Positions 1 through 8,758 are shown, counted from the first letter of the stretch. The stretch: 64,000 nt of DNA from Agarivorans albus (GCF_019670105.1 NZ_AP023032.1:1978972-2042971); one strand, 5' to 3'. A program made the numbers and translations. Notes: generated by a model not told the origin, from the letters alone.

Positions 1-2
1 TA

Positions 3-1856
3 AAGCAGCAGCTGGTAGATTTAGTTAGCAGTAAAGCCGCTTTAAGCGAGCAACTTACCAGCAGTCGCCAATTGGCCGAAACCCAAGCGGAAAAACAGCG
101 GCTTTTAGGTTTAGCTCAACAGTATCTTGAGCAGGCTGATTCTTTAGCAAAACTCAATCAACAGTTAAGCGAGAATAAACGGGAAGTTGAACAATCTGCT
201 GAGCAAGGTAAGCAGCTTAAAGCTCATTACGAGCAAGCTCAGCAGCAGGCGAATCAGGTTCAACTAACTTGGCATCAAGGCCAAGCAGCTATCATGGCGC
301 AGCGTCTTAAGGCTGGTGATGCTTGCCCAGTATGTGGCAGCACTGCGCATCCTCAACTTGCGGCGAGTCAGCAAGCATTGCCCAGCGAAAATGATGTAGA
401 ACAGGCACGTAACAATGAGCAAATCGCGCGAGATAAACTAGAAGAAGCGCGTCAGCACTACAAAACCTTAAAAACTAAGCAAAGCGAATGGCTAAATCAA
501 CAGCAGAATCTTAGCCAGCAACTGGGCGATAAAGCGGCAACCTCCTTTCAACAGTTTCGCGCAGAGCTGGATGCTGCACAGCAAGCTTTGGCAGCCACTC
601 AACAGGCTCAGTTACATGCTAAACAACAGCAACAACAACTTGAGCAAACAGAGCAAACAGAGAAGCAGCTGCAAGCTCAGGTAGAGCAAGCGCGAGATTT
701 ATATCAGCAAACCAAAAGCCAGTTAGATGTGTTGCAAGGGCAGCGGGAGAGTGCTGAGCAAAATCTACCCCAGAAGTTTCAGCAGCCGTCAATTCTTGAT
801 GAAGCAATAAACTTACAACAGCAGCAAATTGAGCAACTTAAGACATCTATTGCAGTGATAAACGAGCAACACAATGTTGCTCGTGAAGACTTAAGCGCTA
901 AACAATCGGCAGCTACAGCGGCAAAACAGGCGCTGCAGCTCGCTCAGCAAGCTTTAAGTGAAGCGCAAGCTACGTTTTCTGAACAATTAGCAAAATCCAG
1001 TTTTGCCAATGAAAGCGCCTTTAACATGGCCTTGATTAGTGATGAAGAAATGGCAGGACTTGCAAAGGAGCTAGAAGAATATCATAGCGACTTAACAACA
1101 GTGTCTGCGCAATTAGAGCAATTAAAGGTCAAACTAAAGGGTAAAAAGCAGCAAAATATTGAAGACTTAGCGCAAGCGCTTAACAAGCTGCTAGAACAAA
1201 AAGATTTAGCAGATGCGGAGTGGAACAAGCTCAATAATCGTCAGTTAAGTTTGTTAGATATTCAAAATAAGCTAAATCAAGCCGATAAGAATGTCCAATC
1301 TCTCGCTGACCAATACCAAGTAGTAGGCACTTTAGCCGATGTGGCTAACGGCCAAACCGGTAACAAAGTGAGTTTGCAGCGCTTTGTATTGAGTGTTTTG
1401 CTAGATGACGTATTGCTGCAGGCCAGCCAGCGGCTAAGCGTTATGAGTAAAGGGCGTTACCAGCTTATTCGCAAAGAGCAACGGGCGAAAGGCAACAAAG
1501 CCTCTGGCTTAGAGCTAGAAGTGGAAGATAGCTACACTTCTAAAGTACGCCCTGTCGCAACCCTAAGTGGGGGCGAGAGCTTTATGGCTGCGCTAGCCAT
1601 GGCATTGGGGCTGTCTGATGTGGTACAAGCCTATGCAGGTGGCATAAAACTAGATACTCTGTTTATTGATGAAGGTTTCGGTAGCTTGGATCAAGAGTCA
1701 TTAGATTTGGCGATTCGAACTTTGGTGGATTTGCAAAGTACAGGCCGAATGGTGGGGGTGATTTCTCATGTGTCTGAGATGAAGGAACAAATTACCAGCC
1801 GTATAGATGTGCTTAAGCATTCATCTGGCAGCACTACTCAGTTACACCTTCCTTAA
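3..1856 (+). CDS. sbcC: Exonuclease subunit SbcC, C-terminal part (5' end outside window)
   Basis: Large subunit of the SbcCD (Rad50/Mre11-type) nuclease that opens DNA hairpins and processes double-strand ends. The frame is open from the first bases, so the gene begins before the window. What is visible is a long Gln/Glu/Ala-rich coiled coil, interrupted by the zinc-hook motif CPVC (bases 324-335) that dimerises two molecules, and then the C-terminal half of the ABC ATPase: signature LSGGES (near base 1565) and Walker B followed by the D-loop (LFIDEGFGSLD, near 1655-1690). sbcD would be expected just upstream. A hairpin terminator follows the stop at once. The family assignment is secure. 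Confidence 0.96.
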   Translation, partial: KQQLVDLVSSKAALSEQLTSSRQLAETQAEKQRLLGLAQQYLEQADSLAKLNQQLSENKREVEQSAEQGKQLKAHYEQAQQQANQVQLTWHQGQAAIMAQRLKAGDACPVCGSTAHPQLAASQQALPSENDVEQARNNEQIARDKLEEARQHYKTLKTKQSEWLNQQQNLSQQLGDKAATSFQQFRAELDAAQQALAATQQAQLHAKQQQQQLEQTEQTEKQLQAQVEQARDLYQQTKSQLDVLQGQRESAEQNLPQKFQQPSILDEAINLQQQQIEQLKTSIAVINEQHNVAREDLSAKQSAATAAKQALQLAQQALSEAQATFSEQLAKSSFANESAFNMALISDEEMAGLAKELEEYHSDLTTVSAQLEQLKVKLKGKKQQNIEDLAQALNKLLEQKDLADAEWNKLNNRQLSLLDIQNKLNQADKNVQSLADQYQVVGTLADVANGQTGNKVSLQRFVLSVLLDDVLLQASQRLSVMSKGRYQLIRKEQRAKGNKASGLELEVEDSYTSKVRPVATLSGGESFMAALAMALGLSDVVQAYAGGIKLDTLFIDEGFGSLDQESLDLAIRTLVDLQSTGRMVGVISHVSEMKEQITSRIDVLKHSSGSTTQLHLP

Positions 1857-1860
1857 ACAA

Positions 1861-1886
1861 AAAAGCCAGGCAATGCCTGGCTTTTT
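1861..1886. terminator. Bidirectional intrinsic terminator between sbcC and the Tsx-like gene
   Basis: Arms GCCAGGC (1865-1871) and GCCTGGC (1875-1881) around a 3-base loop, with A4 before and T5 after. It serves the two convergent genes on either side. Confidence 0.88.
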
Positions 1887-1904
1887 ACTCTGCTAACTAC
1901 GAAC

Positions 1905-2648
1905 TTAGAAGTTGTAACGTAGTGAGTAGATGAAGGCGTTTTGGTTGCCTACAGTACCTAGCTTGTTGTATGCGTAACGGTATTGGATACCGGTAGTTAC
2001 GTGCTCTGTGGCATCCCACCAAAATGCTAATGCACCATTCATTGATACATCATCAGTTTCGCCAGAAACGTCGGTGTAATCTGACTTACGTGCAAATTCA
2101 GATTCGTGCCAGTTAGAGATCCAGAATTTTTGGTCCCAAGCGGTAAAGTTGTAAACCGCGGTCCAACCGAACATACCACCGTTAAAACCAGTGAAACCGT
2201 CGTTCCAAGAAGGGTTTGTGATAGTCATGTGAGCACCAACCCAAGGAGTAACAAACCAACCGTCACCTTGGAAGCGGTATTGACCACCTAGTACAGTGTT
2301 GTTTGCAGCAAAACCTTTTGAGTCAGTTGCGTAGTGTTGGCCGTATAAACGGAAATCAGTATCAGCGATTTTGTAAGCAATAGTTCCTTTATATGCTGTA
2401 CGTAGTTCATCGCTTCCATCTTGAACGTTTTCTAGATCGAAGAAGCCGTATACTTCACCCCAATCAAAACCTGCGCCACCTTCTAATTCAAGGTAAGCAA
2501 AATCTTCTTGGAAACCAGTACGGTCTTGAGTGTTTTTAGACCAATCTAAGTAGTTTACGCTGATGTTACCAAAACCGTAAAGATACTCGGCGCTGGCAGG
2601 CGCGCTGGCTAAAAGAGCGGCAGCTGAAAGTAGTGCAATTTTTTTCAT
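1905..2648 (-). CDS. Nucleoside-specific channel, Tsx/OmpK family outer membrane protein
   Basis: Outer membrane beta-barrel of the Tsx/OmpK family (247 aa), which in Vibrio (OmpK) and E. coli (Tsx) passes nucleosides and serves as a phage receptor. A signal peptide of about 20 residues ends ASA-EYLYG. The mature part is rich in alternating aromatic strands and ends in Phe (LRYNF), the usual C-terminal signal for barrel insertion. The gene stands alone, with a terminator downstream and a CRP-like site about 98 bases before the start, matching the known CRP control of E. coli tsx. Substrate specificity cannot be read from the sequence. Confidence 0.88.
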   Translation of the reverse strand: MKKIALLSAAALLASAPASAEYLYGFGNISVNYLDWSKNTQDRTGFQEDFAYLELEGGAGFDWGEVYGFFDLENVQDGSDELRTAYKGTIAYKIADTDFRLYGQHYATDSKGFAANNTVLGGQYRFQGDGWFVTPWVGAHMTITNPSWNDGFTGFNGGMFGWTAVYNFTAWDQKFWISNWHESEFARKSDYTDVSGETDDVSMNGALAFWWDATEHVTTGIQYRYAYNKLGTVGNQNAFIYSLRYNF

Positions 2649-2738
2649 AGGGTAGTTCCTTGTTCACGTTTAAGTGAATTACCGTGTGTGTTTTGTTTTG
2701 AGTTCGGCAGAAAGTTTATAGTGGAAGGGAACTAAAGT

Positions 2739-2754
2739 TCTGATTTGGATCACA
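2739..2754 (-). promoter_or_regulatory. Putative CRP site upstream of the Tsx/OmpK gene
   Basis: On the minus strand the bases read TGTGATCCAAATCAGA, which is TGTGA-N6-TCAgA, one mismatch from the CRP core TGTGA-N6-TCACA. The centre lies about 98 bases before the start codon at 2648, so a promoter with a leader of some 40-60 nt would place it in an activating position. This is an inference from consensus only. Confidence 0.5.
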
Positions 2755-2921
2755 AAAAACCGCTCACTTATTGGTCAATTAAATCTTATTAACCAAATAT
2801 GTTTATGGTATTTAGCTTTTCACAAAAAAATAATAAAAATATATAAGTGACAAATATCTAAAATTCAGGCTCTTAGGCTTATTGTTGAGCACTAAGTTAA
2901 ATTTGTGAGGATATTTTGAGT

Positions 2922-3083
2922 TTAATCTTCTGGTTTTGCTTGTTCTGCAAGTTTTTTTTGGCAGTCTTGGCTCACTATTTCTAGTGCCTTAAGCGCGAGC
3001 TCTGGCTCAATGTGGTTTTCTTCAAGTAATTGAATTAAATCTACAGCCAACTGAATGTGTTTTGGAGCGGAGTTAAGAGACAT
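2922..3083 (-). CDS. ybaM: YbaM/DUF2496 family small protein
   Basis: A 53-aa protein starting MSLNSAPKHIQLAVDL and continuing LIQLLEENHIEPELAL, closely resembling E. coli YbaM (MSLENAPDDVKLAVDL...). Function is unknown in the family. It is acidic at the end and has no membrane segment. In E. coli ybaM lies beside priC. Here it is the last gene of the leftward run dinG - permease - priC - DUF2057, which supports it being real. No strong Shine-Dalgarno is visible before the ATG at 3083, suggesting coupling to upstream translation or weak expression. Confidence 0.85.
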   Translation of the reverse strand: MSLNSAPKHIQLAVDLIQLLEENHIEPELALKALEIVSQDCQKKLAEQAKPED

Positions 3084-3157
3084 AGAAATCCGGGAGAGCT
3101 AAAGCGATGGGAAAATGACCTGAGTTGACACAACTCAGGCCAGTATTCGTTAGGTTT

Positions 3158-3919
3158 TTATTGTTGTTGGATTACCCAAATTTGAAACTGCTTACGCGTA
3201 GCTGCATCAGCACGCTGATACCAAAATTGCAGCATTTGTAATTCGGTATTGTCTCCCGCAGGAACTGCTACGTCGTTACTTGCTGCAGCTGGACTATCGT
3301 TAGAGGCTGCTACTGCTGTAGCTGCAACAGCGGTTGTTGCTACTGCAGCTGTGGCATTGCTGTTGCTATTTGTAGAACTTGCCGCTGGAGTGTCGGTTTT
3401 AGCTACCACGGCAGTGGTTGTGGCGGCGGCAGCTGCTGGAGCCGCTGTACCTTGTTTAGCTTCAATGGCGGCAATCTCTTCTAAATAATCACGAGAAAAC
3501 TGCATACCTGGTTTTAAAGGCAGAAGATAATAACTTGAGTCTACAGAACCACCGTTTTCATCTTTTAAACTAAAACTTGGCTTATCAGCAAATTTTTTGG
3601 CTTTGCTAATACTGCGGGGTTGTTGAGCTTTTAAAACGATGTCTTGGCCATCTTTAACGTTTAAGTTGATAACGATGGGCGTTGACTTAATAATTTCTGA
3701 ATTGCTGTTAGAGCCTACGTTGTCTGCGTAGCGAACCACAACTTGATGAGGACCAGCATTTAAGTCGGCGCTAGTTTTGCTAAGGCTAAGTACACCAGTA
3801 GACTGTTTATCTACATACATAATCTCAAAGTGACTAGGTGTAGAAAAGCTCGCGGCAAAGGCGTTGAAGCTTGCAATACAAGCAAATGTTAAGCTTACAG
3901 TCTTCCCAAAGAATCGCAT
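3158..3919 (-). CDS. DUF2057 (UPF0319, YccT-like) periplasmic protein
   Basis: 253 aa with a signal peptide of about 22 residues (cut near AFA-ASFST) and a DUF2057 domain over residues 25-150 (VVRYADNVGS..., YYLLPLKPGMQFSRDYL). The E. coli relative YccT is reported to affect curli formation, but the role here is unknown. After residue 155 comes an unusual 65-residue Ala/Thr/Val/Ser/Asn low-complexity stretch, and then a short conserved-looking tail (LQMLQFWYQRADAATRKQF). The tail resembles ends of other DUF2057 proteins, so the low-complexity stretch looks like an expanded linker. It sits 3 bases after priC and is probably cotranscribed with it. Confidence 0.82.
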   Translation of the reverse strand: MRFFGKTVSLTFACIASFNAFAASFSTPSHFEIMYVDKQSTGVLSLSKTSADLNAGPHQVVVRYADNVGSNSNSEIIKSTPIVINLNVKDGQDIVLKAQQPRSISKAKKFADKPSFSLKDENGGSVDSSYYLLPLKPGMQFSRDYLEEIAAIEAKQGTAAPAAAAATTTAVVAKTDTPAASSTNSNSNATAAVATTAVAATAVAASNDSPAAASNDVAVPAGDNTELQMLQFWYQRADAATRKQFQIWVIQQQ

Positions 3920-3922
3920 GAA

Positions 3923-4540
3923 TTACTCCTTAAAGCGTGATTCTAACTGATTTATTTTCTGTTCCAGTTTCCAAGTGGTTTTTTGACACTCACCTAAACG
4001 ACTTTTTAAGCTGAGGATCTCCGCGCTTAGTCTAGCAGTATCTGTCTTGATATTACTACGATTAAGTACTTGGTTTTTTTCTGCAATTTTTTGTTCTAAT
4101 TGTGCTTCAAATTGCTTTTGTTGATTGAGCTTTTCGCGCAGTTGATTTTGATCGCCAGAGTTGATTACTTTATTTAAGCGATTTTGCCAACTCTGGATCC
4201 GCTGCTGCTGGGGAATGGAGCGTTGTTTTTGTTTGCGAGTTACCTGGTTAATTTTACCTTGCAGCATGGCAAATTTACCTACAAATCGGTCGCAGTATAG
4301 TTTGAGCAAGTCTATGTCTTTGGTTTTTTCACCTAAGCGACTTATTTGAAGGAGGTCTTTTTCAAGCTCACTAACATAGTCACTAAACAGATCACTACGA
4401 CAGTTAAATCGTTCATCAAGTACTGCGGTTTTTGCGTACGCGCTGCGTTCACCTTGCAAATCTCGGTGTACGGCTTGCTCCTTTAGTTGGCGAAGCTTTT
4501 GCGCCAACGTTTCAAGTTCTAACTCAACCATGCTTGCCAA
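3923..4540 (-). CDS. priC: Primosomal replication protein PriC
   Basis: 205-aa all-helical protein of the PriB/PriC (N'') family. PriC reloads DnaB at stalled forks with SSB and PriA/Rep. Recognised by the pattern of the N-terminal half (ETLAQKLRQLKEQA, DERFNCRSDLFSDYVSELEKDL), by basic helices rich in Gln/Arg (QQQRIQSWQNRLNKVI) and by a coiled-coil end. Its start overlaps the end of the permease gene by 22 bases. A second in-frame Met at residue 4 could be used instead. The ybaM-priC neighbourhood is as in enterobacteria. Confidence 0.85.
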   Translation of the reverse strand: MASMVELELETLAQKLRQLKEQAVHRDLQGERSAYAKTAVLDERFNCRSDLFSDYVSELEKDLLQISRLGEKTKDIDLLKLYCDRFVGKFAMLQGKINQVTRKQKQRSIPQQQRIQSWQNRLNKVINSGDQNQLREKLNQQKQFEAQLEQKIAEKNQVLNRSNIKTDTARLSAEILSLKSRLGECQKTTWKLEQKINQLESRFKE

Positions 4541-5301
4541 GCCAGTTTACCGGCAATAACCATTACCACAGTAATAAACACCGGGCGAATAAATTTAGCA
4601 CCAAAGTGAATGGCAGAATGCGCGCCAACTACTGCTCCAAGCATAATACTTACGCCCATGGTTAACCCAATTGCCCAATTTACGTGGCCTAAGTATACAA
4701 AGGTAATAAAGGAAACAAAGTTACTGGTGAAGTTCATCGCTTTTGCTAAGCCAGAGGACAATAAAATGTTCATCTTATATAAGGCCATGGACGATACCGT
4801 CCAGAAAGCTCCGGTACCAGGACCGGCAACACCATCGTAAAAGCCTAAGCTTAAACCTTGCCCAAGCATTTGTTTGGTTAGTTTTTTGTCTGCTTTGGGA
4901 AGCACTGCTTGGCCGTCGGCTTGTTTACGATTAAGGATGGTGTAAACCGCGGTTGCCATAATCACTAGAGGTAACAGCTTTTCTAACCACTCGGTACTAA
5001 TAAAGTCGACGATAAAGGTGCCGGCAAAGGCGCCAATTGCAGTAGCAACAAAGCTCCAAAGCCAAAACACCGGGTTAAATAGTTGTTTGCGATAAAATGT
5101 CCATGCAGCGGTGCTTGAACCAAAACTCGCAGCAAGCTTGTTAGTACCTAAGGCAATGTGAGGAGGTAAGCCAATGCTTAGTAAGGCGGGAATGGTTAAT
5201 AGGCCTCCGCCTCCTGCAATAGCATCAATAAAACCGGCTGTTAGGCCTATGCCTACGATAAGGATCAAAACAGAAGGGTCGAGTCCCAGTTCTAACATCA
5301 A
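4519..5301 (-). CDS. TSUP (TauE/SafE, YfcA-like) membrane permease
   Basis: 260-aa integral membrane protein of the sulfite exporter TauE/SafE family with about eight hydrophobic segments. The family signature GFIDAIAGGGGLLTIPALL (residues 23-41) and its second-half echo GFYDGVAGPGTGAFW are both present. Members move sulfur-containing organic anions, but the substrate cannot be told here; E. coli YfcA is the closest type I recognise. The ATG overlaps the dinG stop in an ATGA junction, and the 3' end overlaps priC by 22 bases. The three genes are therefore translationally coupled. Confidence 0.88.
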   Translation of the reverse strand: MMLELGLDPSVLILIVGIGLTAGFIDAIAGGGGLLTIPALLSIGLPPHIALGTNKLAASFGSSTAAWTFYRKQLFNPVFWLWSFVATAIGAFAGTFIVDFISTEWLEKLLPLVIMATAVYTILNRKQADGQAVLPKADKKLTKQMLGQGLSLGFYDGVAGPGTGAFWTVSSMALYKMNILLSSGLAKAMNFTSNFVSFITFVYLGHVNWAIGLTMGVSIMLGAVVGAHSAIHFGAKFIRPVFITVVMVIAGKLAWQAWLS

Positions 5302-7322
5302 TGGTCACTTCTTTTATAAGGTGGTAATGCAGCTAATAGTTGCTTGCCGTATCGACGAGTAGTGAGTCGACTATCGAGCAGCACGATTCTACCTGAATCA
5401 CTTTCTTTTCTCATTAGTCTTCCGCAGCTCTGTACTAGTTTTCTGCTGGCGCTAGGTAAAGTTAGCAACATGAACGGATTTTGGTTGCGACTTTCAAGCA
5501 GCTCAGCATGGCTGGCCATAACGGGTTCGGTCGGCACTGCAAAGGGAAGGCGAGCAATGATAAGGTCGGTTAATAGATCACCGGGCAAATCTATGCCTTC
5601 ACTAAAACCAATTGTGGCGAGAATAGTACTGGTTTGTTTTTGTTGTCGACTTTGTCGGTGTTTTGCCAAGATTTGTTGATTGGTTAATTGACCTTGAATC
5701 CAAAGGTTATCTAATTTTTGCTTTTCTAATTGCTCCGCAACTTTATCCACTAAACGATAAGAGTTACAAAGTACCAATATGCCGCCTTGATTGTGCTGAG
5801 CTTCGATGATCTTTTGAGCAACATTATTGGCAAATTCAGGATGGTCAGGCTCAGCGATATTATTCGGAACCTCTAAAATAACCTGTTGGTAGTTAAAAGG
5901 GGAAGGCAGCTTTATGAGCTGTTCGCTGGCTAACTTAGGTAAGCCAATTTGGTTTACATAATAGGAGAAGTTACCTAGAGCACTAAGTGTTGCTGAAACG
6001 GCTATAACCGAAAAAGCGTCTTGCCACAGCAGCTGTTGCAGCAAACCACCAATTTCTATTGGTGAACTACAAAGCTGTATTTCTTTATCTTTACGAGTAA
6101 ACCAAAAGGCATAGTTTTTTTGGTTGTTTTCGTTCGCATAACTAAACAACACCTCCAACCAAGACTCAGCTAAACTTTGCATGATGCTTAATCTACTCAG
6201 TAAGGCTTCAGCCTGGGCAGACTTCATTTGATTGTTGGCAACGTTCTCTTGGATAACCCCTGCGTAATGTTGCAAACTATTGCTGAGCTTATTGGCTTCT
6301 TTATGGTAGTTACTGGCTAGGTTAATAACTGCCGAGGGAGTTTTTCCTAAAGCGAAGCGCCAATGCTGACTGTTATCAAATGATTCTTTATTCGCATTTG
6401 CAACATCCTTAAGTTTGTTAAAGCAGCGGTTTAGTTCTGCGCAAGCTTCCTTTAGCTTTAGGCTGCTTCCTGCAATGGCATTTGGGTTTAGTATGTTCGC
6501 TAATTCTTTGTCGAACAGCTTTAGGTTTTCTAGCTCCTTTAGTGCGTGATTTAGCATTAGTTGCTTAGCGCTAGCTTCTCTTGCTATCTCTGGAAACTGA
6601 TGAGCTTCGTCTAAAATATAGATGCAATCTTCTGCTGCCGGCAGAATATGGCCACTGCCTGCATGAAGATCGGCGAGCAACAAACTGTGGTTTGCCACAA
6701 TAACATCAGCTTTTTTTAAACCTTTGCGTGCTTTATGAAACGGACAACTTCTATGCCTAGCCGATTGAACCGAGCAACTTAGAGTATCAACCACAACATG
6801 TTGCCAAATTTGCCAAGGTACTTGCCCTGGCCAGCTATCTCTATCGCCATCCCATTTACCTTGCTGCAAAGCAATTGCCATTTTTTTGGTGAGATCTAAT
6901 TGTTTAGGGGTGAGGCCTAAATCGGCGCTAGTCGCAGCTACAAGTTTATGGGCGCAACAATACCGCTGCCTTCCTTTTGCTAAGGCAAACTCAAACTCGC
7001 CGTGTGCTGCTCTATGCACCGTGGGTAAATCGCTTTCTATTAGTTGTTGCTGCAGGGCAACGGTTGCGGTGGAAACGACAACTTTCTTATTTAGGGCTCT
7101 GGCTAATGGAATAGACGCCAGTAAATAAGCTAGCGATTTACCTGTTCCCGTGCCGGCTTCTGCTAAAAGCACCCGTTGTTTACGATTAATGTCCCCAGCA
7201 ATTGTTTTGGCTATTTGTGCAATAAGAGAACTTTGTGCAGATCTCTTCACAAATAATGGGTTTTGCTCCTGAAGAGTATTATACCAATGGCGAATTCGTT
7301 GTTTGTTTTTTTCTGTTAACAT
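5298..7322 (-). CDS. dinG: ATP-dependent DNA helicase DinG (XPD-like) with an incomplete Fe-S ligand set
   Basis: 674-aa SF2 helicase of the DinG/XPD family, which unwinds DNA 5'-3' and in E. coli acts on R-loops and replication/transcription conflicts. Seen: Walker A AGTGTGKS (56-63), DEAH box (238-241), motif VSATL and a C-terminal helicase domain ending in the QSCGRLMR-type motif VI. The N-terminus (KNKQRIRHWYNTLQEQ) matches E. coli DinG rather than YoaA. The Fe-S region has Cys122 (plus Cys123), Cys183 and Cys193. Where E. coli DinG has its third ligand (Cys199 there), this protein has Ala/Ser (SCSVQSARHRSCPF). First gene of a coupled leftward operon with the permease and priC. Confidence 0.9.
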   Translation of the reverse strand: MLTEKNKQRIRHWYNTLQEQNPLFVKRSAQSSLIAQIAKTIAGDINRKQRVLLAEAGTGTGKSLAYLLASIPLARALNKKVVVSTATVALQQQLIESDLPTVHRAAHGEFEFALAKGRQRYCCAHKLVAATSADLGLTPKQLDLTKKMAIALQQGKWDGDRDSWPGQVPWQIWQHVVVDTLSCSVQSARHRSCPFHKARKGLKKADVIVANHSLLLADLHAGSGHILPAAEDCIYILDEAHQFPEIAREASAKQLMLNHALKELENLKLFDKELANILNPNAIAGSSLKLKEACAELNRCFNKLKDVANANKESFDNSQHWRFALGKTPSAVINLASNYHKEANKLSNSLQHYAGVIQENVANNQMKSAQAEALLSRLSIMQSLAESWLEVLFSYANENNQKNYAFWFTRKDKEIQLCSSPIEIGGLLQQLLWQDAFSVIAVSATLSALGNFSYYVNQIGLPKLASEQLIKLPSPFNYQQVILEVPNNIAEPDHPEFANNVAQKIIEAQHNQGGILVLCNSYRLVDKVAEQLEKQKLDNLWIQGQLTNQQILAKHRQSRQQKQTSTILATIGFSEGIDLPGDLLTDLIIARLPFAVPTEPVMASHAELLESRNQNPFMLLTLPSASRKLVQSCGRLMRKESDSGRIVLLDSRLTTRRYGKQLLAALPPYKRSDH

Positions 7323-7582
7323 GAATTCCTCAATGTTGTTAACAACTTATAAGTAAGCGCTTATTCCATGCCTAGATATTATAGATGACTAGAGCGACAT
7401 AAAATACTGTAAAAAAATCAAATTATTGGCTTAAATACTGTTAGAGCTAGATCACGTTTTTATCTCTAATACATTCTTTTATTGTGCCTGACTATAGTTT
7501 GACCACTCTAAAAGCGCGTAGATACAGGGTTTTACGTGATTTTATAAAAGTTCAATTTTTTATTGCAAAAATTTTTCAGCTT

Positions 7583-7618
7583 GATAATGTATTGACCAGA
7601 CAGTGAGAAATCACTGTC
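7583..7618 (+). promoter_or_regulatory. Candidate -10 element and 5' stem-loop of the first porin mRNA
   Basis: GATAAT at 7583-7588 in the context TTGATAATGT looks like an extended -10, though no good -35 is present. A start near 7596 would put the perfect hairpin GACAGTGA-GAAA-TCACTGTC (7599-7618) at the very 5' end of the transcript. An 8-bp stem closed by a GNRA tetraloop is typical of 5' stabilisers of abundant outer membrane protein mRNAs such as ompA. The rest of the 348-base gap (7323-7670) is AT-rich and shows nothing else I can name. Confidence 0.5.
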
Positions 7619-7670
7619 GCACAGGGAATTTAAGGAACAAGTGTTTAATTGCTAAGAAGGCACAGGAAAA

Positions 7671-8687
7671 ATGAAAAAAACAATTCTAGCGGTAGCAATA
7701 CCAGCTCTATTCGCAGCATCTGCACAAGCTGCAACAGTATATGACGCTGACGGCGTAACAGCTGAACTTTACGGTCGTATGCAATTTGATATCAGTGATG
7801 CTGGTGGCGACGATTCAGACCTTGATGGTGTTGGTTCTGCTCGTATGGGCTTTAAAGCAAAATCTGAAATTGCATCAGGCGTTTACGGTTTAGCTCGTGG
7901 TGAGTGGCAAATTCGTGCCGAAAACAGCGGCGAATCAGCTAAGCAGCTTTCCGCTCGTCACATCTACGCTGGTTTCGAATTCGATGATGCTGGTTCAGTA
8001 GTATTTGGTCAAACTGATACTGCTTTCTACCAAGCTGTAGCTGCAACAGATATCTTCAATACCTACGGTTACGAAGCTTTCACGGCAATCGAAGATGGTC
8101 GCCAAGAAGGTCAAATCGTATACTCTGGTGAGTTTGGTGGTTTTTACGTTGGTGCTTCTTACCAGTTCCGTGATGAGAACTTCAAGCTAGGTTTTGGCAA
8201 CCCTGACTCAGGCATCCCTGCTGAACCTACTCAAGCTTCTTTAGATCAAGGTTACGCTGCTACTTTAGGTTACAACTTTGACTTCGGTTTAGGTCTATAT
8301 GGTGGTTACCACGTAGAAAAATTTGATTCTTTCGAAAACGGTGCAGTAAATGGTGCCGATAAGAAGAACATGGCTCTTTCTGCTACTTACTCTTGGGAAG
8401 ACCTATACTTAGGCGCTGTATACGCTGCTACTGATCTAGATGGTGCAGAACTTAAAGGTTATGACTTAGTTGCTTCTTACGACATTAACGCTGTATCTCT
8501 ATACACAGGTTATGCTGCGCAAGAAGGTAAAGGCGACGCTAGTGATTTAGGCGATACTGCTAAAGCATTCAAGCTTGGTGCAGCTTACAAGTTCAACAGC
8601 AACATGAAAGCATGGGCTGAGTACTTGAACAATGGCCTAGAAGGCGCTGACAACGAATGGACTATCGCAGTACAATACAACTTCTAA
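7671..8687 (+). CDS. Gram-negative porin (OmpU-like), copy 1
   Basis: 338-aa trimeric-type general porin. Signal peptide MKKTILAVAIPALFAASAQA (20 residues), then a 16-strand barrel pattern (VTAELYGRMQFDISDAG near the start) with FGQTDTAFYQ and a constriction-loop-like segment after it. It ends YNF, the outer membrane sorting signal. It resembles Vibrio OmpU and other Porin_4 family members. Codon use is clearly that of a highly expressed gene (mostly GGT, GCT, CGT, GTA). A strong terminator follows. The second porin lies 397 bases downstream with a near-identical signal peptide, a tandem duplication that has since diverged. Confidence 0.93.
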   Translation: MKKTILAVAIPALFAASAQAATVYDADGVTAELYGRMQFDISDAGGDDSDLDGVGSARMGFKAKSEIASGVYGLARGEWQIRAENSGESAKQLSARHIYAGFEFDDAGSVVFGQTDTAFYQAVAATDIFNTYGYEAFTAIEDGRQEGQIVYSGEFGGFYVGASYQFRDENFKLGFGNPDSGIPAEPTQASLDQGYAATLGYNFDFGLGLYGGYHVEKFDSFENGAVNGADKKNMALSATYSWEDLYLGAVYAATDLDGAELKGYDLVASYDINAVSLYTGYAAQEGKGDASDLGDTAKAFKLGAAYKFNSNMKAWAEYLNNGLEGADNEWTIAVQYNF

Positions 8688-8731
8688 GTTTATTGTTGCG
8701 ATGAGCGCTAGTTAAGCGTTCTACAGCCATT

Positions 8732-8758
8732 AAAAAGCTCACTTCGGTGGGCTTTTTT
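8732..8758 (+). terminator. Intrinsic terminator of porin 1
   Basis: Arms AAAAAGCTCAC and GTGGGCTTTTTT (8732-8742 and 8747-8758) closed by the stable loop TTCG, with the T-run in the sense direction. Confidence 0.9.

Noticed and set aside
3249-3488. 79-codon Ala/Val-rich open frame on the plus strand
   Set aside because: It is the antisense of the low-complexity part of the DUF2057 gene. No ribosome binding site or domain.
7436-7460. CRP site upstream of porin 1 (AGCTAGATCACG)
   Set aside because: Only one half-site matches; the other half is far from consensus.
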